This document shows, piece after piece, positions 56,239-64,000 of a stretch of DNA of 64,000 nt; position 1 is the first letter of the stretch, and every line of letters starts with the position of its first letter. The stretch is from positions 5,022,001-5,086,000 of the forward strand of contig NZ_JAUSZM010000003.1 in the NCBI RefSeq assembly GCF_030817655.1, written 5' to 3'. Made by a program: the position numbers and the translations under genes. The notes below the pieces were generated by a model. It saw nothing but the letters and a program-made list of their open reading frames with translations. It was not told the origin of the DNA and did no database searches. Origin of the DNA: Streptomyces sp. V4I2 (GTDB lineage Bacteria > Actinomycetota > Actinomycetes > Streptomycetales > Streptomycetaceae).

Positions 56239-57165
56239 CTACGAGTGCCCCAACTCCGCCGCATCCTCGTCGGAGACATCCGGTACAGACCCCGAATCCC
56301 GAGCCGGCCGCAGCGGGAACGGATCGACCGTCGTCTCGTCGATCACCGGTGGAGCCGGCCGTGGCGGAGCGGGCATGACCGCTGCCTCGGAGTGGCCTCC
56401 GCAGCCGTAGGACAGGGAGACGAGGCGTCCGTCGGCCGGGGCGAACTCGTTGGCGCAGATGCCGAAGGCCTGGCCCAGGGAGCCGCCGATCGGTACCAGG
56501 AAGCCGCAGCTGACGCAGGACGCGGGTGCGGCCTGGGCCATCGGGGTCTTGGCGCCGTACGACTCCTCCCAGCGGTCGGCGGCGATGTGCAGCCCGTAGC
56601 GGGACAGGACGCGGGCCCGGCGCATGCCGAGTTCCTCGGCGACGGCGGCGATGGAACCGCGGGCGGGGACGACGGGGAGGGTCGCGGGGGCGCCGGAGGT
56701 GACCTCCGCGTCCTCGGCCTCGACCAGCTCGGCCATCTCCTCGGAGACGGGCGAGTTCGGCAGCGGCTCGTCCTCGCCGGTGTAGCCGGGCTCCAGGCGG
56801 AGGTCCTCGGCGTCGGTGGGGAGGAGATCACCCGGGCCCATGTCGCCGGGGCGCAGCCGCTCGCTCCATGGCACCCACTCGGGGGCGAGGAGGGCGTCCG
56901 GGCCCGGCAGGAGGACCACCTCGTCCAGGGTGACGAACTTGGCGCGGGAGGCGCGGGCGACCGTGACGGCCCAGCGCCAGCCCCGGTAGCCGAGTTCCTT
57001 GCACTCGAAGAAGTGGGTGACGACTCGGTCGCCCTCGGACACCAGCCCCGAGTGCTCGCCGACCACGCCGGGCGCGGCGGCCTCCTCGGCGGCGGTGCGG
57101 GCGAGGTCGACGGCCTCGGCGCACAGGCGGTCGGGGGTGCGGCTTCGCGTGGTCGCTGCGCTCAC
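56239..57165 (-). CDS. DUF3027 protein
   Basis: A 308-residue actinobacterial DUF3027 protein: AVDLARTAAEEAAAPGVVGEHSGLVSEGDRVVTHFFECKELGYRGWRWAVTVAR is the family core. It is followed by VTLDEVVLLPGPDALLAPEWVPWSERLRPGD, an acidic stretch, and a SRYGLHIAADRWEESYGAKTPMAQAAPASCVSCGFLVPI region with a CxxC pair and a third Cys in GICANEF. A metal-binding role is likely but unproven. GTG 57165 has GGAGAG 11 bases upstream. It is divergent from the MFS gene, a conserved actinobacterial neighbourhood. Confidence 0.85.
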   Translation of the reverse strand: MSAATTRSRTPDRLCAEAVDLARTAAEEAAAPGVVGEHSGLVSEGDRVVTHFFECKELGYRGWRWAVTVARASRAKFVTLDEVVLLPGPDALLAPEWVPWSERLRPGDMGPGDLLPTDAEDLRLEPGYTGEDEPLPNSPVSEEMAELVEAEDAEVTSGAPATLPVVPARGSIAAVAEELGMRRARVLSRYGLHIAADRWEESYGAKTPMAQAAPASCVSCGFLVPIGGSLGQAFGICANEFAPADGRLVSLSYGCGGHSEAAVMPAPPRPAPPVIDETTVDPFPLRPARDSGSVPDVSDEDAAELGHS

Positions 57166-57456
57166 AGGTATCGCTTCTCTCCTACGCCGTCTCTCTGGTG
57201 CGTCTGCCTGTCGGTGGCGGGGCGGACGGAGCGGACCCGGGGACCGCGTCGACGTCCGCGCCCACTCACACTCGGGCGCACCTGTACCACCCATTCTGCG
57301 GGATGGCTGAGATATGCACGCTACCTGTTCGCGTGCGCCTGGCCTACACCGACGGGTCTGTTCCCCAGCAGATCCGCTGCAGATCCGCCGCAGAAGTGCA
57401 CGGCCATACGCGCGGTAACCGCACTACACACAGCTTTCTCGGGGCACTATGACGGG

Positions 57457-58923
57457 GTGGCAGCCGCGAAGACTCCCGAAGGTGCCACCGGGATCGGTGG
57501 GTCCGAAGAGATGTCCAAAGGGATCAACAAAGGCTTCAAGGGGAGCAAGGGGAGCGGGCGAAACAGCGGGTCGGGCCGGGTGGGCGGGCCTCTCCGCGCG
57601 ATCGGCCGTGCCCTGCATCTGCCGGTGACGGGTCCCGCACGCGGCATCCGCAAGGCGACCCACGCGCACGGGGCCGGCGAGTCCGGGCTCGGCAAGCTGA
57701 TCGAGCTGCACGGTGTGAACGGCGCCGGGGATGTGATGATCACGGTCGCGCTGGCCTCGACCGTGTTCTTCTCCGTCCCCACGGACGAGGCCCGAGGACG
57801 CGTCGCCCTCTATCTCGCGATCACCATGGCGCCCTTCACCGTCCTCGCGCCGGTGATCGGCCCGCTCCTGGACCGCCTCCCGCACGGCCGCCGCGCGGCG
57901 ATGGCGGGCGCGATGCTGGCCCGGGCGCTGCTCGCGCTGATCCTGTCCGGGGCGGTCGCCAGCGGCAGCCTGGAGCTGTATCCGGCGGCGCTGGGCGTCC
58001 TGGTCGCGTCGAAGGCCTACGGGGTCGTCAGAAGCGCCGTGGTGCCCCGGCTGCTGCCACCCCGCTTCTCCCTGGTGAAGGCCAACTCGCGGGTCACTCT
58101 CGGCGGGCTGCTCGCGACGGGTGTGGCCGCGCCGATCGCGGCGGGGCTGCAGTCGATCGGGTCGAGCTGGCCGCTCTACGGCGCCTTCGTGATCTTCATG
58201 GCGGGTACGTTCCTGTCCTTCACGCTGCCGCCGAAGGTCGACTCCGCCAAGGGCGAGGACATCGCGCTGCTGGCCGCGGACGAGGCCCATCTGCACGGGC
58301 CGCACCTCAAGCCGGTCAAGCGGCCCGGGCTGCGCACGGTCGGCATCGCCGTCACCCACGCCCTCGGCGCCAACGCCGGGCTACGCTGCCTGTCCGGCTT
58401 CCTGATCTTCTTCCTCGCCTTCCTGCTGCGGGAGCATCCGCTGACCGGGGAGAGCGCGGCCGTGTCGCTGGGCATAGTGATCGCCGCGGCGGGCACGGGC
58501 AACGCGCTCGGTACGGCGGTCGGGGCGTGGCTGCGGTCGAAGGCGCCGGAGCTCATCATCGTGACGGTGGTGGCGTGCGTGATCGCCGCGGCGATCACGG
58601 CCGCGATCTTCTTCGGGGCGTTCCTGGTGGCGTGTCTGGCGGCGGTCGCCGGGTTCTCGCAGGCCCTCGCCAAGCTGTCCCTGGACGCGCTGATCCAGCG
58701 GGACGTGCCCGAGCAGGTGCGGACGTCGGCCTTCGCGCGCTCCGAGACGATCCTCCAGGTGTCCTGGGTGTTCGGCGGCGCGGTCGGCATCGTGATGCCC
58801 CTCAACGGCACGCTGGGCCTGTTCGTGGGCGCCTCCATCGTGGCCGTCGGCTGGCTGACCACCGTCAAGGGCCTGCTGAGCTCGGCCCGGTACGCAGGCC
58901 CCGCGCGGTCGCGAGTGACCTAG
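57457..58923 (+). CDS. MFS-type membrane protein
   Basis: A 488-residue transporter-like protein. A Gly/Lys/Ser-rich cytosolic N-terminus (about 1-75) precedes about 12 helices. VFFSVPTDEARGRVALYLAITMAPFTVLAPVIGPLLDRLPHGRRAAM carries the MFS loop motif (P-V-I-G-P-L-L-D-R). A basic/acidic loop near 265-290 separates the halves. I start at GTG 57457: CACTAT (57445-57450) ends six bases before it, and no Shine-Dalgarno is present. The much longer frame from 55969 is a shadow across DUF3027. The substrate is unknown. Confidence 0.85.
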   Translation: MAAAKTPEGATGIGGSEEMSKGINKGFKGSKGSGRNSGSGRVGGPLRAIGRALHLPVTGPARGIRKATHAHGAGESGLGKLIELHGVNGAGDVMITVALASTVFFSVPTDEARGRVALYLAITMAPFTVLAPVIGPLLDRLPHGRRAAMAGAMLARALLALILSGAVASGSLELYPAALGVLVASKAYGVVRSAVVPRLLPPRFSLVKANSRVTLGGLLATGVAAPIAAGLQSIGSSWPLYGAFVIFMAGTFLSFTLPPKVDSAKGEDIALLAADEAHLHGPHLKPVKRPGLRTVGIAVTHALGANAGLRCLSGFLIFFLAFLLREHPLTGESAAVSLGIVIAAAGTGNALGTAVGAWLRSKAPELIIVTVVACVIAAAITAAIFFGAFLVACLAAVAGFSQALAKLSLDALIQRDVPEQVRTSAFARSETILQVSWVFGGAVGIVMPLNGTLGLFVGASIVAVGWLTTVKGLLSSARYAGPARSRVT

Positions 58924-59028
58924 CGGGGACCTGGCGGGGACGCGGCGGGTGTCCAGGACGCCGCCCGGCCCACGGCTCGCCGCACCCCGCGTAGGGGGAC
59001 CGGAGGACGTGCCCGATAGCCTTCGGCC

Positions 59029-59529
59029 ATGACCATGCTGCAATCCGTAGTGCGACGCCGCCGCGCCGTCGCCGCCGCCGGTGCCGTTTCCGCCGGACTG
59101 CTCGTCCTGTCGGCCTGCGACAAGCCGACGCCGCGCGCCACCGTGACGGTCGGCCAGAGCTCGGTGAGCACCGAGGCCGAGTGCTACGACGACGGCAAGG
59201 ACCTCGGCCGCGAAGAGGCCGCCAAGTGCGCCCGGGAGAAGGCCTCGGAAACCATCGACGTGCCGCAGAGCGAGACACTGCGCATCGGTGTCGACCCCGA
59301 GGTCGCCGAGACGGGCTGGGCCCTGTGGATCAACGGCGAGCAGGTCACCAACGTCTACAAGAAGACGTACTACTCCTTCCAGGGCGTCGACCTCTTCGCC
59401 GACCAGCAGGGTCAGGCCGCGCCGAAGGAGCTGAACATCAGCATCGTCGAGCAGGACAAGACCGACACGACGGCCAGCAAGGTGTACAAGGGCGTCTGGA
59501 ACTTCAAGCTGAAGAACGCGGACGACTGA
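59029..59529 (+). CDS. DUF2771 lipoprotein
   Basis: A 166-residue exported lipoprotein. The signal peptide ends in the lipobox LVLSAC (Cys30), and the mature part fits the DUF2771 family (TVDVPQSETLRIGVDPEVAETGWALWINGEQ, TYYSFQGVDLFA, ELNISIVEQD). It should be anchored on the outer face of the membrane. TAGCCT (59017-59022) ends six bases before the ATG, so it is predicted leaderless. It lies between the MFS gene and mqnB on the same strand, an arrangement conserved in Streptomyces as far as I recall. Confidence 0.88.
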   Translation: MTMLQSVVRRRRAVAAAGAVSAGLLVLSACDKPTPRATVTVGQSSVSTEAECYDDGKDLGREEAAKCAREKASETIDVPQSETLRIGVDPEVAETGWALWINGEQVTNVYKKTYYSFQGVDLFADQQGQAAPKELNISIVEQDKTDTTASKVYKGVWNFKLKNADD

Positions 59530-59542
59530 TCCGCCCGAGCCC

Positions 59543-60304
59543 ATGCGCATCCTCGTAGCCACCGCGGTCCCGGTCGAACGGGACGCGGTGGCGCGCGCGT
59601 TCACAGGCACCGCCACGGAAGTCGCCACCAAAGTCGCCACGGAAGTACCGCTCCCAGGCGTGACCCTGCACCGGATCACCGGCCCGGCCCCGCACAGCAC
59701 CCCTGGCGGGTACGACCTCCTCGCCGCCGGCGTCGGCCCCGCCCTCGCCGCCGCCTCCACCGCCGCCGCCCTCACCGCGGCCGCGCTCGAAGGCGCCCCC
59801 TACGACCTCGTCGTCTCCGCCGGGATCGCCGGCGGTTTCCCGCCGGAGGCGCCGCTCGGCTCGCTCGTCGTCGCCGACGAGATCACCGCGGCCGACCTGG
59901 GCGCCGAGACGGCCGACGGCTTCCTGCCGGTGACCGAGCTGGGCTTCGGGACCGTCACCCACCGTCCGCCACAATCACTCGTACGAGCTGTCGTGTCGGC
60001 GACCGGAGCGCGCCCCGGCACGGTCCTCACCGTGTCCACGGTGACCGGAACGGCCGCCCGGGCCGCCGCCCTGCGCGCTCGCCATCCCCGGGCCCTCGCC
60101 GAGGCCATGGAGGGCTTCGGCGTCGCCGAGGCGGCCGCCGCGCACGGCGTGCCGGTGCTCGAGCTGCGGGCCGTCTCCAACCCGGTCGGCCCGCGCGACC
60201 GCGCCGCCTGGCGCATCGGCGACGCGCTGAGCGCCCTGACGACGGCTTTCGGGAAGCTCACACCCGCCCTGGAGAGTTGGACCCCACATGACCGCACCGA
60301 ATGA
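59543..60304 (+). CDS. mqnB: Futalosine hydrolase
   Basis: Nucleosidase of the futalosine menaquinone pathway: futalosine (or aminodeoxyfutalosine-derived futalosine) to dehypoxanthine futalosine plus hypoxanthine. The 253 residues have the PNP/MTA-SAH nucleosidase fold: MRILVATAVPVERDAV, DLLAAGVGPALAAAST, DLVVSAGIAGGFPPEAPLGSLVVADEI, and the substrate-binding EAMEGFGVAEAAAAHGVPVLELRAVSNPVGPRDR with the catalytic Asp/Glu region. It starts 13 bases after the DUF2771 gene and overlaps mqnD by 17 bases. Confidence 0.93.
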   Translation: MRILVATAVPVERDAVARAFTGTATEVATKVATEVPLPGVTLHRITGPAPHSTPGGYDLLAAGVGPALAAASTAAALTAAALEGAPYDLVVSAGIAGGFPPEAPLGSLVVADEITAADLGAETADGFLPVTELGFGTVTHRPPQSLVRAVVSATGARPGTVLTVSTVTGTAARAAALRARHPRALAEAMEGFGVAEAAAAHGVPVLELRAVSNPVGPRDRAAWRIGDALSALTTAFGKLTPALESWTPHDRTE

Positions 60305-61148
60305 GCCCGTGCAGCCTCTGCAGATCGCCTACTCCCCCTGCCCCAACGACACCTTCACCTTCGACGCCCTCGCCCACGGCCGCGTCCCCGGCGCGCCCGC
60401 CCTCGACGTGACGTTCGCGGACATCGACATCACCAACGGCATGGCCGAGCGCGGCGAGTTCGACGTGCTGAAGGTGTCGTACGCCGTGCTGCCGTACGTC
60501 CTCGACGAGTACGCGCTGCTGCCCTGCGGCGGCGCGCTGGGCCGGGGGTGCGGGCCGCTCGTCCTCACCCGTGGGCCGGGAGACCTCACCGGCCGTACGG
60601 TCGCGGTACCCAGCGAGAGGTCGACGGCGTATCTGCTCTTCCGTCTGTGGGCCGCGGACACGCTGCCCGGCGGGGTCGGTGAGATCGTGGTCATGCCGTT
60701 CCACGAGATCATGCCCGCGGTGCGGGACGGGAAGGTCGACGCCGGACTCGTCATCCACGAGGCGCGTTTCACGTACCAGAACTACGGGCTGCACAAGCTC
60801 GCGGACATGGGCGAGCACTGGGAGAACACGACCGGGCTGCCGATCCCGCTGGGCGCGATCATCGCCAAGCGGTCGCTGGGCGCACCGACGTTGACGCGGC
60901 TCGCCGACTCGATCCGTACGTCCGTCCGCGCGGCCTGGGACGATCCCGAGGTGTCCCGCCCGTACGTCATGGAGCACGCCCAGGAAATGGATCCGGCCGT
61001 CGCCGACCAGCACATCGGGCTGTATGTCAACGAATTCACCGCCGACCTCGGCGAGGACGGCCACGCCGCGATCCGTGGGCTGCTCACGCGTGCGGCGGCC
61101 GAGGGGCTGGTACCGCCCCTCGGCCCGAACGCGCTGGATTTTCCGTAA
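60288..61148 (+). CDS. mqnD: 1,4-dihydroxy-6-naphthoate synthase
   Basis: Last dedicated step of the futalosine route, converting cyclic de-hypoxanthine futalosine to 1,4-dihydroxy-6-naphthoate. A 286-residue periplasmic-binding-like fold: the hallmark AYSPCPNDTFTFDALAHGRV opens the protein, followed by DVLKVSYAVLPYVLDEYALLPCGGALGRGCGPLVL, and the conserved histidine region VMPFHEIMPAVRDGKVDAGLVIHEARFTY. It is encoded with mqnB as an overlapping pair; mqnA and mqnC are not in this window. Confidence 0.95.
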   Translation: MTAPNEPVQPLQIAYSPCPNDTFTFDALAHGRVPGAPALDVTFADIDITNGMAERGEFDVLKVSYAVLPYVLDEYALLPCGGALGRGCGPLVLTRGPGDLTGRTVAVPSERSTAYLLFRLWAADTLPGGVGEIVVMPFHEIMPAVRDGKVDAGLVIHEARFTYQNYGLHKLADMGEHWENTTGLPIPLGAIIAKRSLGAPTLTRLADSIRTSVRAAWDDPEVSRPYVMEHAQEMDPAVADQHIGLYVNEFTADLGEDGHAAIRGLLTRAAAEGLVPPLGPNALDFP

Positions 61149-61165
61149 AGCGTGGTTGGCCGCGG

Positions 61166-61549
61166 TTATACGTCGAGCTGGTCGGCGACCGCACGGAGCA
61201 GGCCGGCGATCTTCTTGCCGGCGGCCTTGTCGGGGTAACGGCCCCTTTCGAGCATCGGCGTGATGTTTTCCAGGAGGGTCGTCAGATCCTGGACGATGGA
61301 GGCCAGTTCGTCCGGCTTCTTGCGGGTCGCGGCCGCCACCGAGGGGGTCGGGTCGAGGATGATGACCGAAAGTGCCTGGTCGCCGCGCTGGCCGGCGACG
61401 ACACCGAACTCAACTCGCTGCCCCGGCTTGAGCGTCTCGACTCCGGCGGGGAGGACCGAGGAATGGACGAAGACGTCACCGCCGTCGTCGCGGGAGAGAA
61501 AGCCGAAGCCCTTCTCGCTGTTGAACCACTTGACCTTGCCGGTAGGCAC
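61166..61549 (-). CDS. Cold-shock domain protein with C-terminal extension
   Basis: A 127-residue protein. Residues 1-66 are a classic cold-shock domain with both RNA-binding motifs (KVKWFNSEKGFGFLSRD, DVFVHSSVL), chaperoning single-stranded RNA. A further 60-residue helical extension (ASIVQDLTTLLENITPMLERGRYPDKAAGKKIAGLLRAVADQLDV) has no counterpart in the usual 67-residue Csp. GTG 61549 has GACGAGGACAG upstream. Its promoter is at 61667-61640, giving an 84-base leader. Confidence 0.9.
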   Translation of the reverse strand: MPTGKVKWFNSEKGFGFLSRDDGGDVFVHSSVLPAGVETLKPGQRVEFGVVAGQRGDQALSVIILDPTPSVAAATRKKPDELASIVQDLTTLLENITPMLERGRYPDKAAGKKIAGLLRAVADQLDV

Positions 61550-61639
61550 GTCTGTCCTCGTCCTCGTACTCGTCGGAAAACTGCTTCTGAAACGGCTCTT
61601 GATAGCACTGGGGCGGGTCGTCGGGACCCGCCGGTACCA

Positions 61640-61667
61640 AGGCTAATGGTCTTCACGCCGGTGACAA
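61640..61667 (-). promoter_or_regulatory. Promoter of the cold-shock gene
   Basis: On the minus strand, TTGTCA (61667-61662) and TAGCCT (61645-61640) are 16 bases apart, a good housekeeping-type promoter. It predicts a start near 61633 and a leader of about 84 bases before GTG 61549, long enough for the structured 5' region typical of cold-shock genes. Confidence 0.6.
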
Positions 61668-61712
61668 GACGTCGCCCGGTTGTTCCTCGCCGCAGGGAAC
61701 TACCCTGGTCCG

Positions 61713-61961
61713 GTGCGTGACAAAACCCAAACGAATTCCCGCGAGCCCGGTGACCGACTGATCCGCGCCGGTGCGCTCGTCTTCTTCATCGGTGCCGTGG
61801 CCACTTTGGTCACGGTGGCCCCGATGCTGCTCGGTACGACGCCCTTTCCGACGTACATGTTCGGATTGAGCATGCTCATGGGCGTCGGCTTCCTGCTGGC
61901 CGGTGCGGGGGTGTTCCAGTCGATCGCGGCGGGGCGCCGTCAGGCGCGGGCCGGGCGGTAG
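61713..61961 (+). CDS. Small two-helix membrane protein
   Basis: An 82-residue protein with a charged N-terminus (VRDKTQTNSREPGDRLIRAG), a first helix ALVFFIGAVATLVTVAPMLL and a second helix FGLSMLMGVGFLLAGAGVF, ending RRQARAGR. TACCCT (61701-61706) ends six bases before GTG 61713 and no Shine-Dalgarno is seen: leaderless. Its last 22 bases overlap the convergent HAD gene. No family function is known to me. Confidence 0.75.
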   Translation: MRDKTQTNSREPGDRLIRAGALVFFIGAVATLVTVAPMLLGTTPFPTYMFGLSMLMGVGFLLAGAGVFQSIAAGRRQARAGR

Positions 61962-62572
61962 GCCGAGAGCCACTCCGGGAACTCGGTGAGGTCGCCCAGG
62001 ACCACGTCCGCGCCGGCCGCGCTCAACTCGTCCGCGTCGCACGGGCCGGTGGCCACCGCGACCGAGAGCGCGCCGGCCTTCCGCGCGCCGCGGACGTCCC
62101 CGACGTGGTCGCCGACGTAGACGCCCGCGCCGTGCTCGCGCAGCGCGTCCGCCTTCTGCTCCGCCCACAGGTCGCCGATGACGGCGTCCGGTTCGATGCC
62201 CAGGTGCTCCAGGTGCAGCTTGGCATTGGGTTCGTGCTTGGCGGTGACGACGATCGCCCGTCCGCCGGCCGCCCGCACCGCCGCGATCGCCTCCCGGGCG
62301 CCGGGCATCGCGGGCGTCGGCACGATGGCGATGGCCGGGTACATCGAGCGGTAGAGGTCGGCCATGGGCTCGATCCGCTCCGCCGGGAACCAGTGGATCA
62401 GCTCCTGAGCGAGCGGCGGCCCGAGCCGCGTCACCGCCAGATCGGCGTCGATGTACGTCCCCGTCTGCTCCGACAGCGCCAGGTAGCAGGCACGGATGCC
62501 GGGCCGGGAGTCGATGAGGGTCATGTCGAGGTCGAAGCCGACGGTCGGGGCGGGGAAGCGTGTAGAGGCCAT
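61940..62572 (-). CDS. HAD-superfamily phosphatase
   Basis: A 210-residue HAD hydrolase: motif I GFDLDMTLIDSRPGI (about 12-26; Asp-x-Asp), motif II in AIVVTAKHEPN (Thr), a lysine in KLHLEHLGI, and motif IV GVYVGDHVGDVRGARKAGA (about 150). A cap helical region lies between I and II. I use ATG 62572 because CACAAT ends seven bases upstream; ATG 62581 is also possible. The 3' end overlaps the small membrane protein gene. The substrate is unknown. Confidence 0.85.
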   Translation of the reverse strand: MASTRFPAPTVGFDLDMTLIDSRPGIRACYLALSEQTGTYIDADLAVTRLGPPLAQELIHWFPAERIEPMADLYRSMYPAIAIVPTPAMPGAREAIAAVRAAGGRAIVVTAKHEPNAKLHLEHLGIEPDAVIGDLWAEQKADALREHGAGVYVGDHVGDVRGARKAGALSVAVATGPCDADELSAAGADVVLGDLTEFPEWLSAYRPARA

Positions 62573-62625
62573 ATGGGCCATTGTGCCCAGGCCCTGTGGC
62601 GGGCAGGCGTACAGGCACCTGTGAG

Positions 62626-63738
62626 CTACCTCCGCCGCTGTGACCGCCATACCAGGAACAGCGCCGACGCCACGGCCGCGCCCCGCACCACCCACGGCCA
62701 GGTCTGGCCGATCGCGTCGCTCATGTGGCCCTCGGCGACAGGGTCGCCCCAGCGGCCCTCCGTACGGCCCCACAGCCACACGGCACCGGCCGTGAGCGAC
62801 AGGCCGGGCAGGATCACGACCGCCCACTTCGTCTCGGCGTCACTCAGTCGCCGGGAGGCGTAGGCGATGGCCCAGCCCAGCACGAGGGCGATCCAGTTGC
62901 CGAGGACGGCACCGGCGACGAGGAGGCCGGCGGCGAGGAGGAGGAAGGGGTTGGTCCAGCCGCCCATGGCACCCGTGCCGCCGGTGCCACCGGTGCCGCC
63001 TTTGCGGAGGAGCCGGAAGCGGCGGCGGGGGGCGGGGGCCTGGGCCACGGCCTCCGGGGCCGGGGCGGGTGCGGGCGCGGGCTTGGTGAGCCGGACCAGC
63101 TTCCCGAGCGTCCCCGTCTTCCCGGCCGTGGGCGCGGGCTGTTGTCCGGCCGTCTCCTTCTCCACCGCCGGATCCGGATCCGGCTTCGGCGGCGGAGGCT
63201 TCAGCAGTTCCGGGATCTCCACGCCGCCGACGAAGCCGGGAACGCTGTCGCCCACGCCGAACGCGCTGCTGTCCACCCGCCACCAGTCCGGCTGCGCCGC
63301 GCTGTCCCCGAGCTCGTGCGTGCTCGCGAGATGCGGCGGGGAGGGCACGTCGGACGGGCCGGGATCGGGGGACGCCTGGGCCGGGCGCGGACGCGGACGC
63401 GGTACGACCCGCCGCAGCCCTTTCGGCCGACCGGCGCCGTTCTCCTCCGGTTCCCGGTCCCGCTGTACGGGCACGGAGGCGGGCGGCGCCTGCGGGGTGC
63501 CGGCGCGTCCGGTGCCGCCTGCGGCCCGGACGACCTCGTCGGGGCTGCCCAGGCGCTCGATGATGCGGCGGACGGCGGCAGGGCTGTCGACGGTGACCTT
63601 GGCCCGGCGCCGGTCGATCTCGTTCCGCAACTCCGACACCAGGCGCATACGGTCACCCGACGGCAGCTGCCGCTGCTGCGCCACGTCACCGACGCGGCTC
63701 AGATATTCGTAGACGACCTGGTCGCTCTCGATACCCAC
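62626..63738 (-). CDS. Hypothetical protein with HAAS-like N-domain and C-terminal helices
   Basis: A 370-residue protein. The N-terminal 65 residues (YEYLSRVGDVAQQRQLPSGDRMRLVSELRNEIDRRRA ... AAVRRIIERLGSPDEVVRAA) resemble the HAAS helical module that associates with membrane signalling proteins. A long Pro/Arg/Ala-rich region with RDREPEENGAGR and PPPPKPDPDPA follows (to about 240). Then GGTGGTGGTGAMGG, from a GGCACC-type microsatellite, precedes four transmembrane helices (about 265-365). GGAGGGGAC lies before GTG 63738. Function unknown. Confidence 0.75.
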   Translation of the reverse strand: MGIESDQVVYEYLSRVGDVAQQRQLPSGDRMRLVSELRNEIDRRRAKVTVDSPAAVRRIIERLGSPDEVVRAAGGTGRAGTPQAPPASVPVQRDREPEENGAGRPKGLRRVVPRPRPRPAQASPDPGPSDVPSPPHLASTHELGDSAAQPDWWRVDSSAFGVGDSVPGFVGGVEIPELLKPPPPKPDPDPAVEKETAGQQPAPTAGKTGTLGKLVRLTKPAPAPAPAPEAVAQAPAPRRRFRLLRKGGTGGTGGTGAMGGWTNPFLLLAAGLLVAGAVLGNWIALVLGWAIAYASRRLSDAETKWAVVILPGLSLTAGAVWLWGRTEGRWGDPVAEGHMSDAIGQTWPWVVRGAAVASALFLVWRSQRRR

Positions 63739-63818
63739 GAAGTCCCCTCCGGGGTTGGCGCGTTGGATACCTCGTCGGACGACGGTATCGCGGGTGGGCA
63801 CATCTGCCGTAGCCACGG

Positions 63819-63960
63819 GTGCCGCCGGGGCGGGTCGCGCCCGGGCCTGCGCTGCGGAGTGCCGCCGGGACGGGCCGCGAAGGCCGACGCTGCGGAGTGC
63901 CGCCGGAACCGGTCGCGCAACCCGACACTGTCGGGAGCCGCCGGGACGGGTCGCCCGGGC
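63819..63960. repeat. Degenerate repeats of about 40 bp at the window edge
   Basis: Four imperfect copies of a unit built on TGCCGCCGGGACGGGTCGCG, separated by about 40 bases, with GCTGCGGAG preceding the two middle copies. They lie upstream of the HAAS-like gene. No convincing ORF explains them; the region continues beyond the window. Confidence 0.6.
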
Positions 63961-64000
63961 TGCCCGCGGCTGCGACGGATGCGGTGGTCCGGAGCTGTGG

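Noticed and set aside
55969..57456. Upstream two-thirds of the 984-codon frame containing the MFS protein
   Set aside because: This part is antisense to DUF3027 and has shadow composition; the transporter proper starts at GTG 57457.

Overview
The window is high-GC actinobacterial chromosome, almost certainly Streptomyces. The evidence is the codon bias, a DmdR1-type iron regulator, T7SS/WXG-like genes, a DUF397-XRE-ATPase regulatory triad, and the futalosine pathway genes mqnB and mqnD. Gene order resembles the part of the S. coelicolor chromosome from dmdR1 (SCO4394) to mqnD (SCO4326); those locus numbers are from memory. I see no rRNA, tRNA, CRISPR, integrase or intact insertion sequence.

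Layout. 0.25-6.4 kb: iron repressor dmdR1 with a long antisense ORF, a SIS-domain protein, a PAS sensor, a GNAT enzyme, a compact promoter / 12-codon ORF / large hairpin unit that looks like an unannotated small transcript, a second-type citrate synthase, and divergent pdxH. 6.5-16.7 kb: one minus-strand operon of eight overlapping or closely packed genes (TIGR03084 protein, AtuA-like protein, acyl-CoA carboxylase beta and alpha, acyl-CoA dehydrogenase, acyl-CoA ligase, enoyl-CoA hydratase, TetR) for breakdown of a branched or isoprenoid acyl-CoA; a palindrome lies on its -35 box. 16.7-19.4 kb: a four-gene type VII secretion-associated cassette with coupled starts. 19.5-26.3 kb: EamA exporter, a FemX-like aminoacyltransferase broken by a one-base frameshift, phosphoesterase, HAD phosphatase, and a fused FAD/Fe-S oxidoreductase.

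26.3-35.8 kb: leaderless serC, a secreted GH5-CBM2 cellulase under a perfect CebR/CelR box, a DrrAB-like ABC exporter with a TetR regulator and the 3' scar of a second permease, a secreted propeller protein, a GDSL hydrolase, a two-domain SnoaL-like secreted protein, and an aldo/keto reductase. 35.8-43.8 kb: a 29-residue membrane peptide, thpR and a GNAT gene sharing a 23-bp divergent promoter, a MarR-MFS pair, a ribbon-helix-helix protein followed by a 14-bp minisatellite, a purine permease, and a CtpE-like P-type ATPase. 43.8-46 kb: two paralogous secreted proteins sharing signal peptide, C-terminal domain and a covarying upstream stem-loop.

46-56.2 kb is the accessory part: a sacsin-like ATPase, a large T7SS-type polymorphic toxin with a YwqJ-like deaminase C-terminus and its YwqK/MORN-like immunity protein in lower-GC DNA, a leftover peptide-coding scrap, the DUF397/XRE/ATPase triad, a winged-helix/zinc-ribbon protein, a 5'-truncated Rpn-like gene and a downstream gene whose best start is CTG. 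56.2-64 kb: DUF3027, an MFS protein, a DUF2771 lipoprotein, mqnB-mqnD for menaquinone synthesis, a cold-shock protein with an extra C-terminal domain, small membrane proteins, a HAD phosphatase, and degenerate repeats at the right edge.

A feature that runs through the window is the leaderless start: at least ten genes have a TAnnnT-like -10 box ending exactly 6-7 nt before the start codon, with no Shine-Dalgarno sequence.
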